DNA of 8,364 nt from Hydrogenovibrio sp049975065 (GTDB lineage Bacteria > Pseudomonadota > Gammaproteobacteria > Thiomicrospirales > Thiomicrospiraceae), in assembly GCA_049975065.1 (NCBI GenBank), contig JBNGDN010000088.1; one strand, given 5' to 3'. Of the stretch, positions 6,248-8,364 are shown in pieces. A program made the position numbers and the translations under genes. The notes beneath the pieces are model-generated. The model did no database searches, was not told where the DNA came from, and saw nothing but the letters and a program-made list of their open reading frames with translations. How positions within the stretch are numbered: the first letter of the stretch is position 1; every line of letters starts with the position of its first letter.

Positions 6248-6787
6248 TCACGGGGCATCCTGAACCATAATCGAGCGCCCTAAGTTAAACACCTCTTCGC
6301 CCTTGGTGATCTCCATAATCAGGTCGTATTTACCTTTTAGGGGCAGGTTGATCGTGCCGCTGTACTCACCGGTTTCCCCAGTGGGTTGCAGCACCAGTTC
6401 GCCATCATAGTCTTTATTGGAAGGTCGATAATAATAGAGAATCGCAGTATCCACATCAAACGCTCGATCTTCGCTATCCAGCACCTTCACGGTCACCTTT
6501 TTATCTTGCGTGGCTTGCAAAATGGGGAGATCGATATCAAACTGCCAGCCGAGTTCTTCCATATGGTTACGCTTTGCAATAATGGCCCCCATATTCTTAC
6601 CTTTTTCATAAAAATCAGGCACTGTGAGGCCTGGCGCCGTCACTATGGCCATGCTGACCATAAAGAAATTCACCGTTAACACGATAATCAAAATCGTAAA
6701 CCAGCCAATGACAAATGGATTTTTCCAGGCCACGCTCCAGTCTCGTTTATTTGGGTGCTCTGCAGATTTGTCGGTTGATTCAGTCAA
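6248..6787 (-). CDS. ccoH: FixH/CcoH family cbb3 oxidase assembly protein
   Basis: Single-span membrane protein that takes part in cbb3 oxidase assembly; FixH/CcoH proteins are found with CcoGIS, and CcoH has been linked to stability of the assembling complex. After a charged N-terminus there is WKNPFVIGWFTILIIVLTVN leading a helix (about 25-50), then PDFYEKGKNMG, typical of the family, and a periplasmic beta-rich domain of about 110 residues with YYYRPSN and a GEYSGTINLPLKGKYDL strand pair. I chose TTG at 6785-6787 (179 residues). A strong GGAGG (minus strand, starting at 6800) lies 8 bases before it. The upstream in-frame ATG at 6800-6802 would give 184 residues, but it directly follows the U-tract of a terminator and has no ribosome binding site. 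The gene sits between ccoG and ccoI, 10 bases before ccoI. Confidence 0.9.
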   Translation of the reverse strand: MTESTDKSAEHPNKRDWSVAWKNPFVIGWFTILIIVLTVNFFMVSMAIVTAPGLTVPDFYEKGKNMGAIIAKRNHMEELGWQFDIDLPILQATQDKKVTVKVLDSEDRAFDVDTAILYYYRPSNKDYDGELVLQPTGETGEYSGTINLPLKGKYDLIMEITKGEEVFNLGRSIMVQDAP

Positions 6788-6800
6788 GGCTATTTCCTCC
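6785..6800 (-). promoter_or_regulatory. Ribosome binding site that selects a TTG start for fixH
   Basis: On the minus strand the bases read GGAGGAAATAGCCTTG. The GGAGG core ends 8 bases before the TTG at 6785-6787, a normal distance. The same GGAGG overlaps the in-frame ATG at 6800-6802, which therefore cannot use it; upstream of that ATG there is only a U-tract and a hairpin. Confidence 0.65.
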
Positions 6801-6802
6801 AT

Positions 6803-6830
6803 AAAAAAAGGCTCCCTTTCAGGAGCCTTT
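6803..6830 (-). terminator. Intrinsic terminator between ccoG and fixH
   Basis: Read on the minus strand, AAAGGCTCC (6830-6822) pairs perfectly with GGAGCCTTT (6815-6807) around a 6-base loop, and seven T residues follow (6809-6803, partly shared with the stem). This is a textbook rho-independent terminator placed after ccoG, and before fixH on the same strand. In an operon it would act as a partial stop, reducing transcription of fixH-ccoI-ccoS relative to ccoG. On the plus strand the trailing tract is only TTT, so it should act mainly leftward. Confidence 0.85.
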
Positions 6831-6832
6831 CA

Positions 6833-6838
6833 ATTATA
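6833..6838 (-). promoter_or_regulatory. Candidate internal -10 box upstream of fixH
   Basis: A TATAAT reads leftward between the ccoG stop and the terminator hairpin. No TTGACA-like hexamer lies 16-18 bases upstream (6854-6862), and there is no TG extension. Initiation would be near 6826, inside the 5' arm of the hairpin, so such transcripts would have a shortened stem of about 5 pairs and could escape termination. Without a -35 match this remains tentative. Confidence 0.3.
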
Positions 6839-6880
6839 CCGAAAATTCATGCCACACAGGCTGCATTTAAGAAACCTGTA

Positions 6881-8350
6881 CTAGCGCACCTTCGGCCCCA
6901 AAAACATACTGTCATAAGTGGTCTGTATCTCCGGTGCATTTTTGTTCTGAACCACAAAATCAATCGGCGTATTTTCAGAAACCAAATCCTTTTTAGGCAC
7001 CCGCACCAACAAAGTCGCTGTCCCCACATTGCCCGGCAAAACTCGGATGGAATCCGGCCCGACATAGAACAGCCCGTCCGGTCCGGTTACGTTAATACTG
7101 GCCTCTAATGGCGCGTTCCCCTTATTCACGACCTTTACGTAATATTTGTTCTGAATCGAACCATCACTCATTTGAACAAACAAAGGCGCACGCTCATGGA
7201 GAACCTTCACATCCAAGGGCGACATCGTTGCCAAGCCCCAGATCATTGCTGCGGCTGCAAATGCCATAATACTGGTGTACACAATCACCCTTGGGCGCTT
7301 ATACAAAGGCACAAAGGGTTTACCGGCAAACTCTGCAAGAGAAGCGTAACGAATCAATCCTTTAGGCTTTTTGATCTTCTCCATTACCGAGTCACACGCA
7401 TCGATACACAAACCACAGGTAATGCAACCAAATTGCTGACCTTTACGAATATCCACCCCTGTCGGACAAACAGCGACACATAAATTACAATCAATGCAGT
7501 CACCCAGTTCTGGAGTTTCTTCGCCAGGCTTGACCCGCTTCATCCGTCCGCGTGGCTCACCTCTGTCAAGATCATACGTGGGCACCACGGTTTCCGTATC
7601 GATCATCGCACCCTGAATACGGGCATAAGGACAGAAACCAATACAAACTTGCTCTCTTAAAAAACCCGCAAAGAAAACCGTCGCCGCAGCCAGCGACAGA
7701 ATAATCGTAGTTTCTGTCCCAGTCCAGTCCAATGTGAATAAGCGCGCCCACAAGCTCAAAGCCGGATCGAAATAAGCGACAAAACTAAATCCGGTCATAA
7801 AACCGATAAAAGCCCATACAAACCACTTTGGAATTTTCTTTTGAAGTTTGGAAAAACTGACGGGCTCCTTATCCAGCTTCATCCGTTTATTGGGCAACCC
7901 TTCAAACTTTTCTTCCACCCAAGTAAACACATCCATCCAGACCGTGTGAAAGCAAGCATAACCACACCAGAGTCGCCCCGCAACCGCCGTTGTCGCTGCA
8001 AGCAAAAGGGCAAAAAACAGTAAAATCATCGCCAACACCCAAATATCCTGGGGCAGAATGGTGATACCGAAAATATGGAACTGACGATCAACAAGATTGA
8101 ACAAAATGGCTTGACGACCATCCCATTGTAAATAAGGGCCGATAAAAAAAGATAACCACATGGCTGCAACCACCCACTTAATGGTTCGAAATTTTCCGGA
8201 CATACGTTTCGCATGCACCGTTCCTTCCGTATGAACCGTCAGCAATTCAACCCCGATATGCTGCAAATTCTTATTAGAGGTATCCATTTCATCCAACATG
8301 GATTTTGGCTGATTGTCTTGTGAATAAGTGACTTTATTTTTGTCGGACAT
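6881..8350 (-). CDS. ccoG: cbb3 oxidase accessory iron-sulfur protein CcoG (FixG/RdxA)
   Basis: Inner-membrane iron-sulfur protein required for cbb3 oxidase maturation; homologues have been reported to reduce Cu(II) to Cu(I) for the CcoI pathway. The 489 residues have a polar N-terminus, membrane helices at about 57-73, 100-122, 175-195, 212-230 and 355-375, and two conserved Cys pairs of the CxxxCP type (C129/C133 and C236/C240). Two [4Fe-4S] ferredoxin motifs follow: C285xxC288xxC291xxxC295P and C309xxC312xxC315xxxC319. A C-terminal immunoglobulin-like FixG domain spans about 380-489. The first pair is atypical: WCGYACFHTVW has Phe-His where the family normally has Pro-Gln. The ATG at 8348-8350 is preceded by AAGGA about 9 bases away. 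It is the first cluster gene visible; ccoNOQP would be expected upstream, outside the window. Family assignment is secure. Confidence 0.96.
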   Translation of the reverse strand: MSDKNKVTYSQDNQPKSMLDEMDTSNKNLQHIGVELLTVHTEGTVHAKRMSGKFRTIKWVVAAMWLSFFIGPYLQWDGRQAILFNLVDRQFHIFGITILPQDIWVLAMILLFFALLLAATTAVAGRLWCGYACFHTVWMDVFTWVEEKFEGLPNKRMKLDKEPVSFSKLQKKIPKWFVWAFIGFMTGFSFVAYFDPALSLWARLFTLDWTGTETTIILSLAAATVFFAGFLREQVCIGFCPYARIQGAMIDTETVVPTYDLDRGEPRGRMKRVKPGEETPELGDCIDCNLCVAVCPTGVDIRKGQQFGCITCGLCIDACDSVMEKIKKPKGLIRYASLAEFAGKPFVPLYKRPRVIVYTSIMAFAAAAMIWGLATMSPLDVKVLHERAPLFVQMSDGSIQNKYYVKVVNKGNAPLEASINVTGPDGLFYVGPDSIRVLPGNVGTATLLVRVPKKDLVSENTPIDFVVQNKNAPEIQTTYDSMFLGPKVR

Positions 8351-8364
8351 TTCCCATTCCTTTT

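Noticed and set aside
6856..6879. ACAGG...CCTGT inverted repeat just after the ccoG stop
   Set aside because: A 5-base stem with a 14-base loop and no U-tract is expected by chance; the strong terminator lies further downstream.
1..8364. CRISPR arrays, tRNA or rRNA genes, transposases, prophage or defence genes
   Set aside because: None seen. The genes are standard housekeeping and respiratory assembly genes, and the only repeats are the short ones listed.

Overview
The window looks like ordinary chromosome of a moderate-GC gammaproteobacterium that respires oxygen with a cbb3-type cytochrome c oxidase. Evidence is a two-subunit-type glycyl-tRNA synthetase (GlyQ), a MepM-like peptidoglycan hydrolase followed by AnmK, and a ccoGHIS assembly cluster. 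A sulfur-oxidising Thiomicrospira/Hydrogenovibrio-like lineage would fit the protein flavour, but this is inference; no search was run.

Layout. Positions 1-437 (minus) hold the first half of glyQ, running off the left edge. Positions 438-1055 are a roughly 620-base gap between divergent genes. It contains the glyQ promoter, a short imperfect direct repeat, a possible decayed fragment of an ECF-type sigma factor gene (about 640-870), a rightward -10 box, and a leader rich in inverted and tandem repeats. Positions 1056-3441 (plus) hold mepM-like and anmK, overlapping by 8 bases. Both act on peptidoglycan: the first cuts the wall, the second re-phosphorylates the anhydro-sugar released by turnover. 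Positions 3473-8350 (minus) hold, in transcription order, ccoG, ccoH (fixH), ccoI and ccoS, the assembly and copper-supply genes of cbb3 oxidase. The structural genes ccoNOQP would be expected just beyond the right edge, but are not visible. The two blocks converge at 3442-3472, where a weak hairpin may end both transcripts.

How the genes work together. CcoG is an iron-sulfur membrane protein thought to reduce copper, CcoI is a P1B copper ATPase, and CcoH and CcoS are small membrane assembly factors. Together they deliver copper and complete the CcoNOP complex.

The most useful non-gene observation is a textbook intrinsic terminator directly between ccoG and fixH. Its U-tract abuts an ATG, while the Shine-Dalgarno sequence points to a TTG five codons further in. 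This could set the ratio of CcoG to the downstream assembly factors. Other points are non-consensus residues in two otherwise intact motifs (CxxxCP to CxxxCF in CcoG; HP to HS in CcoI), a 17-base palindromic repeat inside anmK, and the possible sigma-factor remnant. I found no convincing new biological system here.
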